A stretch of 39,648 nt of DNA from Hyphomicrobiales bacterium (GCA_009377755.1 WHTM01000045.1:1-39648); one strand, 5' to 3'. Positions 7,891 to 17,109 are shown, counted from the stretch's first letter. Numbers and translations: made by a program. Notes: generated by a model from the sequence alone, not told the origin.

Positions 7891-8106
7891 ATGAAGCGAC
7901 GCAAGCCAGCCAGCTCGGGTTCAAAGAAAATGCGAACGGACTTCATGCAACGCCGTGGCCGGGCGCGGCTCAGCACTGAGGTCCAACGCAAGATCGGAAA
8001 TCAACTGCGGGCAATGTACGACGATGTGGTCCATCAGGGAGTTCCCGATCGCTTCACTGAACTACTCAGTCAGCTCGACGAGCGGAATGACAAGGACAAG
8101 AAGTAA
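7891..8106 (+). CDS. nepR: NepR anti-sigma factor
   Basis: 71 residues, small and basic at the N-terminus, with the two-helix NepR core RLSTEVQRKIGNQLRAMYDD ... VPDRFTELLSQL. Known role: it binds EcfG and keeps it inactive until phosphorylated PhyR takes NepR away. The ATG at 7891 is preceded by a GTG at 7888 in the same frame, which would add one residue; the AGAGGG just upstream is close to both. The stop overlaps the ecfG start (TAATG, 8104-8108), which suggests translational coupling and balanced amounts of sigma and anti-sigma factor. Confidence 0.93.
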   Translation: MKRRKPASSGSKKMRTDFMQRRGRARLSTEVQRKIGNQLRAMYDDVVHQGVPDRFTELLSQLDERNDKDKK

Positions 8107-8651
8107 TGACCCCGACTCGGACCGCGCGCGAGGAAATGCTTGCTGCGATTCCGCGCCTGCGGGCATTCGCTATTTCGCTTTGCGGCGACGTCGATAAAGC
8201 CGACGACCTCGTCCAGGAGGCCCTTCATCGGGCCCTGACGCATATCGATTCATTCCAGCTTGGCACGAATATGCTGGCATGGCTCATCACGATCCTACGC
8301 AATTTGTTCTACGCCAATTACCGCAAGCTCCGACGCGAAGTTGAAGATGGCGATGGCCGCTACGCCGCAAGTCTGAAATCCCAACCCGAGCAGGAAAGCA
8401 AACTCGAATTCGAGGAACTCCGTGCTGCCCTTGCAAAGCTGGCCCCAGACCAGCGCGAGGCTCTGATCCTGATCGGCGCCTCAGGCTTCTCCTACGAGGA
8501 GGTGGCCAAGATTTGCGGCTGTGCCGCCGGAACCATCAAGAGCCGCGTGAACCGAGCTCGTTCGCGCCTGTCCAAACTCATGTCAATCGAACGTGCCGAG
8601 GATTTCGGTCCGGATCACGTAACCCGGGCGGTTCTTTCCGACAACTCGTGA
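8106..8651 (+). CDS. ecfG: EcfG-type general stress sigma factor
   Basis: 181 residues. Sigma-70 region 2 lies at about 10-80 (LCGDVDKADDLVQEALHRAL and the AWLITILRNLFYANYRK -10 recognition helix), and region 4 at about 100-165 (LAPDQREALILIGASGFSYE, then GCAAGTIKSRVNRARSRL as the helix-turn-helix). Together with nepR and phyR this identifies the EcfG group of ECF sigma factors, which direct the general stress response. Expected target promoters are GGAAC-N16/17-CGTT, two of which occur in this locus. A 17-residue tail after region 4 is typical. No clear terminator follows. Confidence 0.95.
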   Translation: MTPTRTAREEMLAAIPRLRAFAISLCGDVDKADDLVQEALHRALTHIDSFQLGTNMLAWLITILRNLFYANYRKLRREVEDGDGRYAASLKSQPEQESKLEFEELRAALAKLAPDQREALILIGASGFSYEEVAKICGCAAGTIKSRVNRARSRLSKLMSIERAEDFGPDHVTRAVLSDNS

Positions 8652-9200
8652 CGCCGATCCGAAGAGCGGCTGCACACGCAGATCACGACTATCGCTACGG
8701 CCTTGCTACGGGCGGACACAGCGGCCCACCTGTGAGCAAAGGCGTGTATAAGCACAAAAGGTTCCAACGTACAGCCGCGGGCGCGGAGCCCGTATAGTGC
8801 GCCGCTGATGCTCTACTGGGCAGCAAGCGGGCCCGTGTTCGGCTTTAGCGACACCTGCAACTCGTTATCAGACGTCCACGACGATCATCGCGACTTCATG
8901 CTGAGTATCATCGCCTGGCCGCGACCGCTGCCGTCCACCTGGATCGTCGCCACTTGGGCCACGCCGAGCGCTCGCTGAAGGTGTGAACACCGCGGCCGCG
9001 CCACATCACTGTGGTTGCAAAAATGTCGGAACCTGACCATGATTGCACACTCTCTTTCGTTGATCGCCTGATTGTACCAGCTCTGCCTGAGATGGTATTG
9101 GCGGCATCACCTGGGTCATTGGAAGGATTGCAGTCGGCACAAAATGACGAAGTCTGCGGTCGCATTCCAGTTCGTTGATTAGAAAGAAGGAGAAGCGCTC
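8652..9200. other. 549-nt intergenic region with no supported gene
   Basis: Short frames exist on both strands (for example a 56-codon frame at 8808-8978), but they show no ribosome-binding site and no recognisable family. GGAAC at 9028-9032 is followed by CGTT only after 25 nt, too far for an EcfG promoter. No T-rich terminator after ecfG was seen. The composition suggests decayed coding sequence, but I could not identify its origin. Confidence 0.4.
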
Positions 9201-9467
9201 ATGCGCAAGGTACTGATCATGGCTGCGGCTGCCGCTACTCTCGCCGGATGTCAAACTGCACGTGAAGATCGCGCCGTGAGCGGCGCGCTGATCGGCGGCG
9301 GCACCGGGGCAATCATTGGCGGTGTCGCCAGCAATTCGGTCGGAGGTGCGCTCGCCGGTGGAGTGATTGGCGCGGCTGCTGGCGCCATAATCGCCGATGC
9401 CACGCGGCCTGGGCGCTGCTATGTCCGCACCCGTTCCGGCCGGTTGCGTCGGGTCGCCTGCCGCTAA
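9201..9467 (+). CDS. Small glycine-zipper lipoprotein
   Basis: 88 residues. A lipoprotein signal peptide ends in the lipobox LAGC (cysteine 17). The mature part is a glycine zipper (GALIGGGTGAIIGGVASNSVGG, then GALAGGVIGAAAGAIIADA when read in two pieces), followed by a short basic C-terminus containing two more cysteines. An AAGGAG ribosome-binding site lies 8 nt before the ATG. Such proteins sit in the outer membrane or periplasm of many alphaproteobacteria; their exact function is unknown. It is 549 nt downstream of ecfG, and no consensus EcfG promoter was found, so membership of the stress regulon is only a possibility. Confidence 0.85.
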   Translation: MRKVLIMAAAAATLAGCQTAREDRAVSGALIGGGTGAIIGGVASNSVGGALAGGVIGAAAGAIIADATRPGRCYVRTRSGRLRRVACR

Positions 9468-9813
9468 GGCGAAAATCCAAGCGCGCTTGCAAATCCATAT
9501 GCAATTGAGGATGCGTGACCTTGAACGGGTCATGCATCCGGGGCACCCCTCGCGGATCTATCGTTTACAAAATCATGCGGACTGCCCGATGGCCGATGTC
9601 CTGCGGAACGGGATCTCCCGCGCGCAGTCATGAGATGGTTCGAGCGGACAAATGGTACGCGCAGACAGGTGCGCGTGAGCATTGCTGCGCTAAGGGAGGT
9701 ATCGGAAAACATTGCAGGCGCCGTCAATGCTTCACCGATGTCACCGAGTGCAGCCCTCTCGCGGTAACTATGTTGGGGGGCATCACAGATCACGGGCGCG
9801 TGTTCGAGGTGCG
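9468..9813. other. 346-nt intergenic region, nothing recognised
   Basis: No open frame with a credible ribosome-binding site, no strong hairpin and no known repeat was identified between the lipoprotein gene and the next small gene. Confidence 0.4.
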
Positions 9814-10140
9814 ATGAGAGAGGAAACCCGTCGGGCCATCGCCTACACCGCCGCCGTACGAATCAACGGGGCCGCCCCACCCGGCCTATACAGTCGCGAA
9901 CGCCGCTGGCATACGACGATGAGCCCCGGTTACGATGTTGATGCGCAGTCCCACATTAATGCGTCGGGACCGAGTCTGTACCATCACGGAACAGCGAACC
10001 ATATCAATTTGCAGGTAAACGGTTCATGCTTTTCCGGCTTCGCTTACGGCGAAGGTCACCATTTTTTTGGCTCAATACTCGGCAACTCGATCGAGGTTTT
10101 CGACTACGGCGAAGGACAGTACTTCCATTATTCAATCTAG
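9814..10140 (+). CDS. Small hypothetical protein with aromatic-glycine-histidine repeats
   Basis: 108 residues if started at the ATG at 9814, which has GAGGT a few bases upstream; an in-frame ATG at 9919 would give 73 residues and excludes a low-complexity, arginine-rich N-terminus. The C-terminal 70 residues show four related units about 20 residues apart: YDVDAQSHI, LYHHGTANHI, FAYGEGHHF and FDYGEGQYF, separated by N-x-[FIS]-type beta-like linkers. This pattern suggests a short beta-repeat domain. There is no signal peptide or membrane segment. From memory, similar repeat proteins occur in Bradyrhizobium, but I cannot name a family or function. Its repeat regularity makes a chance frame unlikely. 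Confidence 0.65.
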   Translation: MREETRRAIAYTAAVRINGAAPPGLYSRERRWHTTMSPGYDVDAQSHINASGPSLYHHGTANHINLQVNGSCFSGFAYGEGHHFFGSILGNSIEVFDYGEGQYFHYSI

Positions 10141-10308
10141 AGTCCAGCCCAGTTCGCGAAGGTCAAGGGAATGGATTCGGGCATCCATGCTGGCCTCCAA
10201 CCTAGCCAGCTTCTTGAATCAGAACCGCCCCGATTTGAGAATCCCCTATATGTCAACAGGACCTAGCGTCTTTTGCCACGAGAAGTCGCCGTAGGAAAGC
10301 GCGGCGGG

Positions 10309-11532
10309 TCAGGGATCACGCATTGTAGGCCGGCACGCGGCCCACAACAGGCCGATGAGCAGGACATTGAACAAGGCAAAGGCGGCCAGCACCGCAACCG
10401 TGACTTCCGCGCTCGAGTGCTCAAGCAGCACGGCGCCCGCCGAGGGCGCCAGCGCCTGTGCAATCAGCGCCGGCAGCGCCAGGCGGCCCATCAGGCCGGC
10501 GTAGCGTTGCGGTCCGAAGAGCTCCAGCGGCAAGGTCCCGCGTGCGATCCACATGATGCCGTAACCGCCGCCGTAGAGCAGGATCGCCACGGCCACGATC
10601 GGCAGATCGACGAGCAGGAGCAGCAGGCCAACGGCCATCAGTGTGCAGGAAGCGACCATTGTCCAAATGGGATGGTAGTGGCGTCCGAACAGGCTTTCGA
10701 TAATGCGAGCGCCAACCTGCGATGGGCCGAACAGCGTGCCAAGCGACACCGCGACCGCAAACGGCACCCCCCGCGCCTGCAGAAAGATCAGGAGATGCAC
10801 GACGACGATCGCGCCGATCGCCGACGAGATCGTGAGCACCAAGGCCAGCAACGTGAACTGAGTTCGCTGTGCCGGCGGCAATCCGCTCCGCGGCGACGCT
10901 GCTTTTTCCGGGGTCGCCCCACCTCGCGGGTGCACAGTCGCCGCGTGGCTCGCCGCGCGCGGGATCGCGGCAAGCTGCAAAGGCAGTGCGATCGCCAGAT
11001 GGATCGCCGCATAGACGAGGCTTGTCGTGCGCCAGCCATAGGCATCGACCAGAGCCGCGCCAAGCGGCCAGCACACTGTGCTGGCGAAGCCGCCGAACAG
11101 CGTCAGGTTGGTGATTGGCGCGCGCGCATCCTTGCCGTAAATCATGCCGAGCGCGGCAAAGACGGCATCGTAGAGCCCGGTCCCCATGCCGAGACCGACG
11201 ACCGCCCAGGCCAGTAGGTAGACCCACAAACTCGGGGCGAGTGCGATGCCGCTCAATCCGGCGGCAAACAGGAGCGAACTCAGGATCAGCACCGGACGGC
11301 CGCCGTAGCGCTCGATGGCACGCCCGACTCGCGGCGACACCAGACCACCGACCAGCAAGCCGATCGACACGCCGCCGACCACCCCGCCGAGCGGCCAGGC
11401 GGTATCGGCCACGATCGGCGCCGCCAGCACCGCCGGGAAATAGAACGAAGTGCCCCAGGCAAAGATCTGCGCGACGCCGAGACAGATCACCACCTTGGCC
11501 GGCCGCGGCTTGGACGCGGATATGTCGATCAA
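10309..11532 (-). CDS. Major facilitator superfamily (MFS) transporter
   Basis: 407 residues, almost entirely hydrophobic segments (about 12), with the MFS pattern RVGRAIERYGGRPVL between helices 2 and 3 and a basic central loop (about residues 195-225). The start is a TTG at 11532, supported by GGGGAG about 6 nt upstream; no ATG lies near the N-terminus. The substrate cannot be read from sequence. It is divergent from the Bug/TctC gene at 11688 across a 155-nt gap and could share control with it, for example in organic-acid uptake, but this is only inference. Confidence 0.85.
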   Translation of the reverse strand: MIDISASKPRPAKVVICLGVAQIFAWGTSFYFPAVLAAPIVADTAWPLGGVVGGVSIGLLVGGLVSPRVGRAIERYGGRPVLILSSLLFAAGLSGIALAPSLWVYLLAWAVVGLGMGTGLYDAVFAALGMIYGKDARAPITNLTLFGGFASTVCWPLGAALVDAYGWRTTSLVYAAIHLAIALPLQLAAIPRAASHAATVHPRGGATPEKAASPRSGLPPAQRTQFTLLALVLTISSAIGAIVVVHLLIFLQARGVPFAVAVSLGTLFGPSQVGARIIESLFGRHYHPIWTMVASCTLMAVGLLLLLVDLPIVAVAILLYGGGYGIMWIARGTLPLELFGPQRYAGLMGRLALPALIAQALAPSAGAVLLEHSSAEVTVAVLAAFALFNVLLIGLLWAACRPTMRDP

Positions 11533-11687
11533 CGAAACTCCCCGGCTCGGCCGTTTTCGCGCGCGCAGCGCGTGTCAAGCTGCATCATACACGGACGGGA
11601 CGGCTTGCTCCTGCGCCGGGATCAATGGTCAAATGCCGGCAGCACAGATCAAAGCGACGAACGCGCGGCATTTCAAGGGAGGACACC

Positions 11688-12686
11688 ATGACTTTGACGG
11701 CTCGCATTGCCGTGCTCGGATTGTCGAGCCTTATGATCGTTGGAAACGCGCTTGCCCAAGACAGGCCGGCCGCGGACACCGCCAACTATCCAAGCCAGAC
11801 GGTACGTCTTATCGTGCCGTTCCCGGCCGGCGGGCCCGCCGACATCGTCGCCCGTCTGCTTGCCCAGAAGCTGAACGAATCCTGGGGCCAGCCGGTCATC
11901 GTCGAGAATCGTCCCGGCGCCAATACGGTGCTGGCAGCTCAGCAAGTCGCCCGCGCTGCTCCCGACGGCCACACGATCCTGGTCGCCATCGATTCGACGC
12001 TGGTGATGAATCCATATCTCTACAAGAGTCTCCCGTACGATCCGTCCAAGGACTTCGCGCCGATCACCCAAACCACCCAATCGATGTCGGTTCTGGCGGT
12101 ACGCGCCGAGGACGGACCGAAAACTGTGAAGGAGCTGATCGCCAGGGCAAAGGCGGAGCCGGGCAAGCTCAATTACGGCGGCGGGACACTCACGCCGCAG
12201 CTCATGGGCTACGTGTTCAACAAGGCGGCTGGCATCCAGGTCCAATACGTCCCTTTCCGCGGCACCCCGGCAACCGTCCAGGGAATGCTGACCAAGAGCG
12301 TCGACATGGTCTATGCCGCAACCTCGATCGCGCTGCCGCTGGTCGCCAATGGCAAGCTGCGCGCCCTGGCGCGGCTCGACAGCCGTAATTTTCCGGCGGT
12401 GAAGGATATCCCGACGCTACGCGAGGCGGCGGGCTTCGCCGAATTCGACGATCTTTCGGTGTGGCTCGGCCTCGTGGCGCCGAAAGCAACGCCGAAGCCG
12501 ATCATCGACAAGATCCACCGTGAGGTCTTGCGCATCCTGAACGATCCCCCGGTGAAGGAGCGGGTCGATCGTTCGGGCAACTACATCAACACGAGCAAGA
12601 GTCCCGAGGAATTCGGCGCCTTCATCCGCAAGGAGGCGGATCGCTGGTCGAGAGTCCTTCCCGAAACTGGAATCCGATACGATTGA
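11688..12686 (+). CDS. Bug/TctC-family periplasmic solute-binding protein
   Basis: 332 residues. A signal peptide (about 1-23, ending NALAQ) precedes the family hallmark YPSQTVRLIVPFPAGGPADIV and VIVENRPGANTVLAAQQVA. The family binds carboxylates or related small molecules with a two-lobed fold. The ATG at 11688 has a strong AAGGGAGG site 5 nt upstream; the frame is open far upstream but only as an antisense shadow of the MFS gene. The next gene, a 2-hydroxyacid dehydrogenase, starts 59 nt later, so the ligand may be a hydroxy- or keto-acid. No TctA/TctB membrane genes are nearby, as is usual for the expanded Bug families of soil proteobacteria. Confidence 0.93.
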   Translation: MTLTARIAVLGLSSLMIVGNALAQDRPAADTANYPSQTVRLIVPFPAGGPADIVARLLAQKLNESWGQPVIVENRPGANTVLAAQQVARAAPDGHTILVAIDSTLVMNPYLYKSLPYDPSKDFAPITQTTQSMSVLAVRAEDGPKTVKELIARAKAEPGKLNYGGGTLTPQLMGYVFNKAAGIQVQYVPFRGTPATVQGMLTKSVDMVYAATSIALPLVANGKLRALARLDSRNFPAVKDIPTLREAAGFAEFDDLSVWLGLVAPKATPKPIIDKIHREVLRILNDPPVKERVDRSGNYINTSKSPEEFGAFIRKEADRWSRVLPETGIRYD

Positions 12687-12691
12687 CCTTC

Positions 12692-12721
12692 CGGCCGCTG
12701 CTCCTCGGCGGCCGCCCTTTT
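12692..12721 (+). terminator. Weak terminator-like hairpin between the Bug gene and the dehydrogenase gene
   Basis: A 7-bp GC stem (CGGCCGC at 12692-12698 with GCGGCCG at 12708-12714), a 9-nt loop, then CCC and four T residues. The short T-run suggests a leaky terminator that may reduce expression of the downstream gene. Confidence 0.35.
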
Positions 12722-12745
12722 GAAATCCCGCATGCAGGACGGACA

Positions 12746-13813
12746 ATGTCGAAACCCAAGATCCTCATCTTCGCCCCGCGCGAGGAGCCCCCGGAAATTT
12801 TGCACCGGCTGAAGGGAATCGGCTGCGCCATCGCCGTCGGTGATCGCGGCTGGCAGTTGCCACGCGGCGCGCACGAGGACGCTTTCGCAGCGGCGGCACG
12901 CGATGCCGTGGCCATGATGGGCACGTCGATCCGCCACACGCCGGTCAGTCGCCGCATCATGGATGCATCGCAGCGCCTGCGCATTGTCGCCAAGTATACG
13001 GTCGGCGTCGACGACATCGACGTTGAGGCGGCAACCGCACTCGGCATCCTGGTGTGCCACGCGCCGACCGAAGCAAACTGCTTCGGCGTCGCCGAGACCG
13101 CCGTCGCGATGATGCTGACGATCCTCAAGCAGGTGCGCGAGCGCGACGCGGCAGTGCGCGCCGGCCAGTGGCGCGAGCCGCACCTCGCCTCCACCTTCGT
13201 CGGCAGCCGCATCTCCGATGGCTATCCGGGGATCACGCTCGGTCTGGTCGGCCTCGGGCGCATCGGCGCGCGCGTCGCCGACCTGATGGCGCCGTGGCGC
13301 ATCCGCGTCCTCGCCTATGACCCTTATGTCGAGCCGTCAAAGTTCCTGCTGCACGGGGTCAAGGCGGTCGACTACGATACGCTGCTGCGCGAGTCCGACG
13401 TGGTCTCGTTCCATGTGGTGCTGACCAAGGAAACGCGCTTCATGTTCGGGGCCCGCGAGCTCGGACTGATGAAGCCGTCGGCCGTCGTCATCAATACCGC
13501 CCGCGGCAAGGTGATCGACGAGGCGGCGGTCGCCGAGGCGCTGCACTCCGGCCGCATCCACGCGGCGGCGATCGATGCCTTCGAGGAGGAGCCGGTGCCG
13601 GCGGAGTCTCCGCTGCGAAGCCTCAGCGGCAAGGTGCTGATGGCCCCCCATTCGGCCTCGTTCAACACGGGCGGCGAGCTTGGACCCGGCATCGAATGGG
13701 CGACCCGGTCGGTGATCTCTGCCCTGTCCGGACGGGTTCCCGACAACGTTTACAACAAGGACGTGATTCCGCGCTGGCTGGAGCGTTTCGGCGGCGCCAG
13801 CATCAACGGATAA
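12746..13813 (+). CDS. D-isomer-specific 2-hydroxyacid dehydrogenase
   Basis: 355 residues. A Rossmann NAD-binding motif GLVGLGRIGARVADLM lies in the central domain, followed by the catalytic set of the family: arginine in INTARGKVIDE, glutamate in AIDAFEEEPVP, and histidine in MAPHSASF. The enzyme interconverts a 2-keto acid and a D-2-hydroxy acid with NAD(P)H in the cytoplasm. The ATG at 12746 follows AGGACGG and gives the usual N-terminus (MSKPKILIFAP); an upstream in-frame start at 12683 would overlap the previous stop and add a poorly conserved stretch. The substrate is unknown. Pairing with a Bug-family gene suggests use of an imported carboxylate. Confidence 0.9.
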   Translation: MSKPKILIFAPREEPPEILHRLKGIGCAIAVGDRGWQLPRGAHEDAFAAAARDAVAMMGTSIRHTPVSRRIMDASQRLRIVAKYTVGVDDIDVEAATALGILVCHAPTEANCFGVAETAVAMMLTILKQVRERDAAVRAGQWREPHLASTFVGSRISDGYPGITLGLVGLGRIGARVADLMAPWRIRVLAYDPYVEPSKFLLHGVKAVDYDTLLRESDVVSFHVVLTKETRFMFGARELGLMKPSAVVINTARGKVIDEAAVAEALHSGRIHAAAIDAFEEEPVPAESPLRSLSGKVLMAPHSASFNTGGELGPGIEWATRSVISALSGRVPDNVYNKDVIPRWLERFGGASING

Positions 13814-14130
13814 GCTCTTCGCCGCTGGCAATCGATCCGGGTAGTGGAACGGATACGACAACCCGGAACGTCCCGTGAAACAGTCGGTTGACCTTGGGGC
13901 GGTCTTGTCAATGTGCCGTGCTTGATCCGGCCCTCGATGCGGGTCCGGTTGCGCACTTGCTTACCTCTGGGCCGAGACTGAAGGCATGCATTTTTTGCTT
14001 AGCTGCATCGCAGCAAATAATGTTTTGCAATGCACCATAGAGTACTATCTCCCATCATGAATCAAACGTGACGCGGGTTCGAGGGCGGAATACGCGAGTT
14101 TTCGCTATCCAGGCCCGCATGGAGGTAGAG
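13814..14130. other. 317-nt intergenic region upstream of the DUF1127 gene
   Basis: No gene is supported. GGAAC (13865-13869), 16 nt, then GGTT (13886-13889) is one mismatch from the EcfG promoter consensus but lies about 240 nt from the next start. A small hairpin, GCTGC-ATC-GCAGC (14002-14014), with TTTGCT/AGCAAA flanks, lies nearer the gene and could be a regulator site. Confidence 0.35.
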
Positions 14131-14283
14131 ATGTTGCTTTCTGTCATACGGTTTCTGCAAGTCTGGCGTCGGTACAATGCTAGCGTTCGCGAGCTGTCTC
14201 GCCTCGGCGACCGTGAATTGGCCGATATCGGGATCAGCCGCTCGGATATCATCCGCGTCGCCTGGGACAACGCCAACAGCTAG
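14131..14283 (+). CDS. DUF1127 (YjiS-like) small basic protein
   Basis: 50 residues. The DUF1127 signature is clear: a short helix with WRRYNASVRELSRLGDRELA, then DIGISRSDI. An excellent GGAGG site lies 5 nt before the ATG at 14131; in-frame starts further upstream (14068, 14119) would add residues without family support. DUF1127 proteins are common in alphaproteobacteria; some have been linked to RNA binding or to phosphate and carbon control, but the function here is unknown. Confidence 0.85.
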   Translation: MLLSVIRFLQVWRRYNASVRELSRLGDRELADIGISRSDIIRVAWDNANS

Positions 14284-14310
14284 ACGAAACGGCCGGCTTC
14301 CGCTCCCGGC

Positions 14311-14338
14311 AACGCCCGCCTCGTGCGGGCGTTGCGCG
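14311..14338 (+). terminator. Hairpin after the DUF1127 gene, possible terminator
   Basis: AACGCCCGC (14311-14319) pairs perfectly with GCGGGCGTT (14325-14333) around a 5-nt loop. The downstream T-run is very short (GCGCGTTTGG), so the hairpin is strong but its activity as an intrinsic terminator is uncertain. Confidence 0.5.
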
Positions 14339-14340
14339 TT

Positions 14341-14660
14341 TGGGGCCGCCCCGGCCTCGGCTTTCCGGCCTCGACCACGACGCCGACCTTGGCGAGGCCG
14401 GCGCGAAAGCCGGGGCGACCTGGCCCTGTTCGGCGAGGTTCTCGATCGCGGCCGGCGTGACGACCACGACATCGAATTCCTCTAATCCGCCGCACCAGCG
14501 CACCGACCGTATCGTTTTTGACCGTGACCCTGTACCGGTCTGCTTCTCGAAAGCCGGAGTCACCGCCAGCCCGACGGGCCTTGTAAGCGCCGCCGGTCAG
14601 GACCTGATTCTCGGCTGCCGACGCGGATGAGGCAGGTCCGAACGCGAGTGCGGTCATCAT
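14341..14660 (-). pseudogene. Remnant of a ModA-like periplasmic binding protein, several frameshifts
   Basis: No single frame is intact, but reading across frames on the minus strand gives a coherent protein start: a signal peptide ending ASAAE with QVLTGGAYK (frame from the ATG at 14660), then LAVTPAFEKQTG in another frame, VTVKNDTVGALVRRI back in the first, EFDVVVVTPAAIENLAEQGQ in a third, and AGLAKVGVVVEAGKPRPG after a further shift. This order of segments matches the N-terminal lobe of ModA-like (molybdate/sulfate-type) extracellular binding proteins. The C-terminal half is missing. At least three frameshifts make it a clear pseudogene. It lies tail-to-tail with the DUF1127 gene. Confidence 0.8.
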
Positions 14661-14836
14661 CTATCGCCAAGCCGACGCTGAGATCCATGGAATCTCCGTC
14701 GACAGGTTCACTCGCACGTTAATTGGGCACGGCAGCGATAAAGCAGCGGCCGTCTACCGCTTGATCGCGGCGCCCGGCATCCGTGATACACAACCCGGGA
14801 CTGCTGCAGGTCGCGGCAACAGGAAACCAAGACCCG

Positions 14837-15700
14837 ATGCCGACCAGCGAACCCCTTATCCGTCTCGGCGTCTTTGTCGGCGTGTTCCTGCTGATGACCC
14901 TCTGGGAGATTGCCGCGCCGCGCCGCGAGCGCACCGTCGGCCGCGCGGTCCGCTGGCCGAACAACCTCGGGATCGTCGTGATCGACAGCCTGCTGGTGCG
15001 GCTCCTCATGCCGACCGCCGCGGTCGGCACCGCGCTGCATGCGGAAGCGCAGGGATGGGGCCTGCTCGCTCTGGTGCAGTGGCCGGCGTGGGCTGAGATC
15101 GTCGTCACCGTGGTGCTGCTCGATCTGGCGATCTATTTCCAGCACGTGCTGTTCCATGCCGTGCCCGCGTTGTGGCGGTTGCACCGGATGCACCATGCCG
15201 ATCTCGATTTCGACGCCACGACCGGCGTGCGTTTTCATCCGATCGAGATCCTGTTGTCGCTCGGCATCAAGATTGCCGTGATCGCCGCGCTCGGCGCGCC
15301 GCCGCTAGCGGTTCTGATCTTCGAGATCATTCTCAACGCGACCTCGATGTTCAACCACGGCAATGTGCGCATGCCGGCCGCGCTCGACCGCATCGTCCGT
15401 TGGTTCGTGGTCACGCCGGACATGCACCGCGTGCACCATTCGATCGATCCCGCCGAGACTAACAGCAATTTCGGATTCAACTTCTCGATCTGGGACCGCA
15501 TGCTCGGAACCTACCGGACGGCGCCCGGTGCCGGCCATATCGGGATGACGATCGGGATTTCCCAGTTCCGCGACGTGCGCGAGCTATGGCTCGACCGGCT
15601 GCTGACCCAGCCGTTCCGGGAGGACAGCGGGCCGCAACCGTTCAACGGAAGCCGGAATCTCTTGCGGCAGCGGCAGGACAATGACACATCAGGCCGATGA
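14837..15700 (+). CDS. Sterol desaturase / fatty acid hydroxylase family membrane protein
   Basis: 287 residues with about four membrane segments and the histidine clusters of the non-haem di-iron hydroxylase family: HVLFH, HRMHH, HNxGN-type NHGN and HRVHH. These bind two irons and use oxygen to hydroxylate or desaturate a lipid; the substrate is not predictable. The ATG at 14837 gives a standard N-terminus directly before the first membrane helix; an in-frame start at 14783 would add 18 residues. The stop overlaps the trmFO ATG by 4 nt (ATGA at 15697), so the two genes are probably translated from one mRNA. Confidence 0.88.
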   Translation: MPTSEPLIRLGVFVGVFLLMTLWEIAAPRRERTVGRAVRWPNNLGIVVIDSLLVRLLMPTAAVGTALHAEAQGWGLLALVQWPAWAEIVVTVVLLDLAIYFQHVLFHAVPALWRLHRMHHADLDFDATTGVRFHPIEILLSLGIKIAVIAALGAPPLAVLIFEIILNATSMFNHGNVRMPAALDRIVRWFVVTPDMHRVHHSIDPAETNSNFGFNFSIWDRMLGTYRTAPGAGHIGMTIGISQFRDVRELWLDRLLTQPFREDSGPQPFNGSRNLLRQRQDNDTSGR

Positions 15701-17109
15701 TTAAGCCGGTCCATATCGTCGGCGGCGGGCTTGCGGGCTCAGAGGCGGCGTGGCAAATCGCCGGCCGCGGCGTGCCGGTCGTACTACACGAAATGCGCCC
15801 CTGCCGGATGACCGACGCGCACCAGGGCAGCGATCTGGCTGAACTGGTCTGCTCCAACTCTTTTCGCTCCGATGAGCACGAGACCAGCGCCATCGGCCTG
15901 CTGCACGAGGAGATGCGCCGCCTCGGCTCGCTGGTGATGCAGGCGGCGGACGCGCACCGGCTCCCTGCCGGCGGGGCGCTCGCCGTGGACCGCGTCGGAT
16001 TTGCCGTCGCAGTGACGGCCGCCATCAACCGGCATCCGCTGATCGAGGTCGTGCGAGCGGAAATCGACGGCGCGCCGCCGGCCGCCTGGGACCATGTTAT
16101 CATTGCGACCGGCCCCCTCACCTCCGCGCCTCTGGCGAAGGCCGTACGCGGCTTGACCGGCGATGACGCACTCGCGTTTTTCGACGCGATTGCGCCGATC
16201 GTACACCGCGACTCGATCAATCTCGACGTTGCCTGGTTCCAGTCCCGCTACGACAAGGCGGGGCTGGCCGGCTCCGGCGCCGACTACATCAATTGTCCGC
16301 TGACGCGCCCGCAATACGACGCATTTGTCGATGCGTTGCTCGCTGGCGACAAGGTGTCGTTTCACGATTGGGAGGCCTCCACGCCCTATTTCGACGGATG
16401 CCTGCCGATCGAGGTCATGGCCGAACGCGGCCGCGAGACACCGCGGCACGGTCCGATGAAGCCGTTCGGCCTCACCAATCCGTACGCCCCGCAGGTGAAA
16501 CCTTATGCGGTGGTGCAGCTGCGCCAGGACAATCGGCTTGGCACGCTGTTCAACATGGTCGGCTTCCAGACCAAGCTGAAACACGCCGAACAAGTGCGCA
16601 TCTTTCGCGCCATCCCCGGACTTGAGAACGCCGAGTTTGCGCGGCTCGGTGGCTTGCATCGCAACACCTTCTTGAATTCGCCGAAGCATCTGGACGAATC
16701 CCTGCGGCTGAAAGCCGACCCGCGCCTGCGCTTCGCCGGGCAGATCACCGGCTGCGAAGGCTACGTCGAGTCCGCGGCGATCGGACTGCTCGCCGGCCGT
16801 TTTGCCGCCGCGGACCGGCTGGGCGAAAGCATCGGCTCGCCGCCGGCGACGACGGCCCACGGCGCGCTCCTGTCGCACATCGTCGGTGGTCACATCGAGA
16901 CGATCGATGCCGGTCCACGCTCGTTCCAGCCGATGAACGTCAACTTCGGCCTGTTCCCGCCGCTCGCCCGCGCGCCGACGCGCGACGATGCGGGCAACCG
17001 GCTGCGCGGCAGTGGCAAGACGCTCGCCAGGAAACGGGCGCTGTGCCGACGCGCGCTGGCCGACCTCGATACGTGGAGCGGCGCCCGATCTATGGCCGCG
17101 GCCGAATGA
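15697..17109 (+). CDS. trmFO: Methylenetetrahydrofolate-tRNA (uracil-5)-methyltransferase TrmFO
   Basis: 470 residues. The N-terminal FAD-binding motif [17 protein letters not shown], the conserved [10 protein letters not shown] segment, [29 protein letters not shown] and [13 protein letters not shown] are all characteristic. The enzyme makes 5-methyluridine at position 54 of tRNAs, using methylene-THF as carbon donor and FADH2 as reductant, unlike the SAM-dependent TrmA of enterobacteria. Length is normal. It runs convergent with the next gene; only 6 nt separate the stops. Confidence 0.95.
   Translation: MIKPVHIVGGGLAGSEAAWQIAGRGVPVVLHEMRPCRMTDAHQGSDLAELVCSNSFRSDEHETSAIGLLHEEMRRLGSLVMQAADAHRLPAGGALAVDRVGFAVAVTAAINRHPLIEVVRAEIDGAPPAAWDHVIIATGPLTSAPLAKAVRGLTGDDALAFFDAIAPIVHRDSINLDVAWFQSRYDKAGLAGSGADYINCPLTRPQYDAFVDALLAGDKVSFHDWEASTPYFDGCLPIEVMAERGRETPRHGPMKPFGLTNPYAPQVKPYAVVQLRQDNRLGTLFNMVGFQTKLKHAEQVRIFRAIPGLENAEFARLGGLHRNTFLNSPKHLDESLRLKADPRLRFAGQITGCEGYVESAAIGLLAGRFAAADRLGESIGSPPATTAHGALLSHIVGGHIETIDAGPRSFQPMNVNFGLFPPLARAPTRDDAGNRLRGSGKTLARKRALCRRALADLDTWSGARSMAAAE

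Noticed and set aside
8808-8978. 56-codon frame between ecfG and the lipoprotein gene
   Set aside because: There is no ribosome-binding site and I recognise no domain; it may be decayed coding sequence but this cannot be shown.
9028-9061. GGAAC ... CGTT before the lipoprotein gene
   Set aside because: The spacer is 25 nt, too long for an EcfG promoter.
10273-11217. 314-codon frame on the + strand opposite the MFS transporter gene
   Set aside because: It is very rich in Arg, Gln, His and Ala, as is typical of antisense frames in GC-rich genes; the MFS protein on the other strand is clear.
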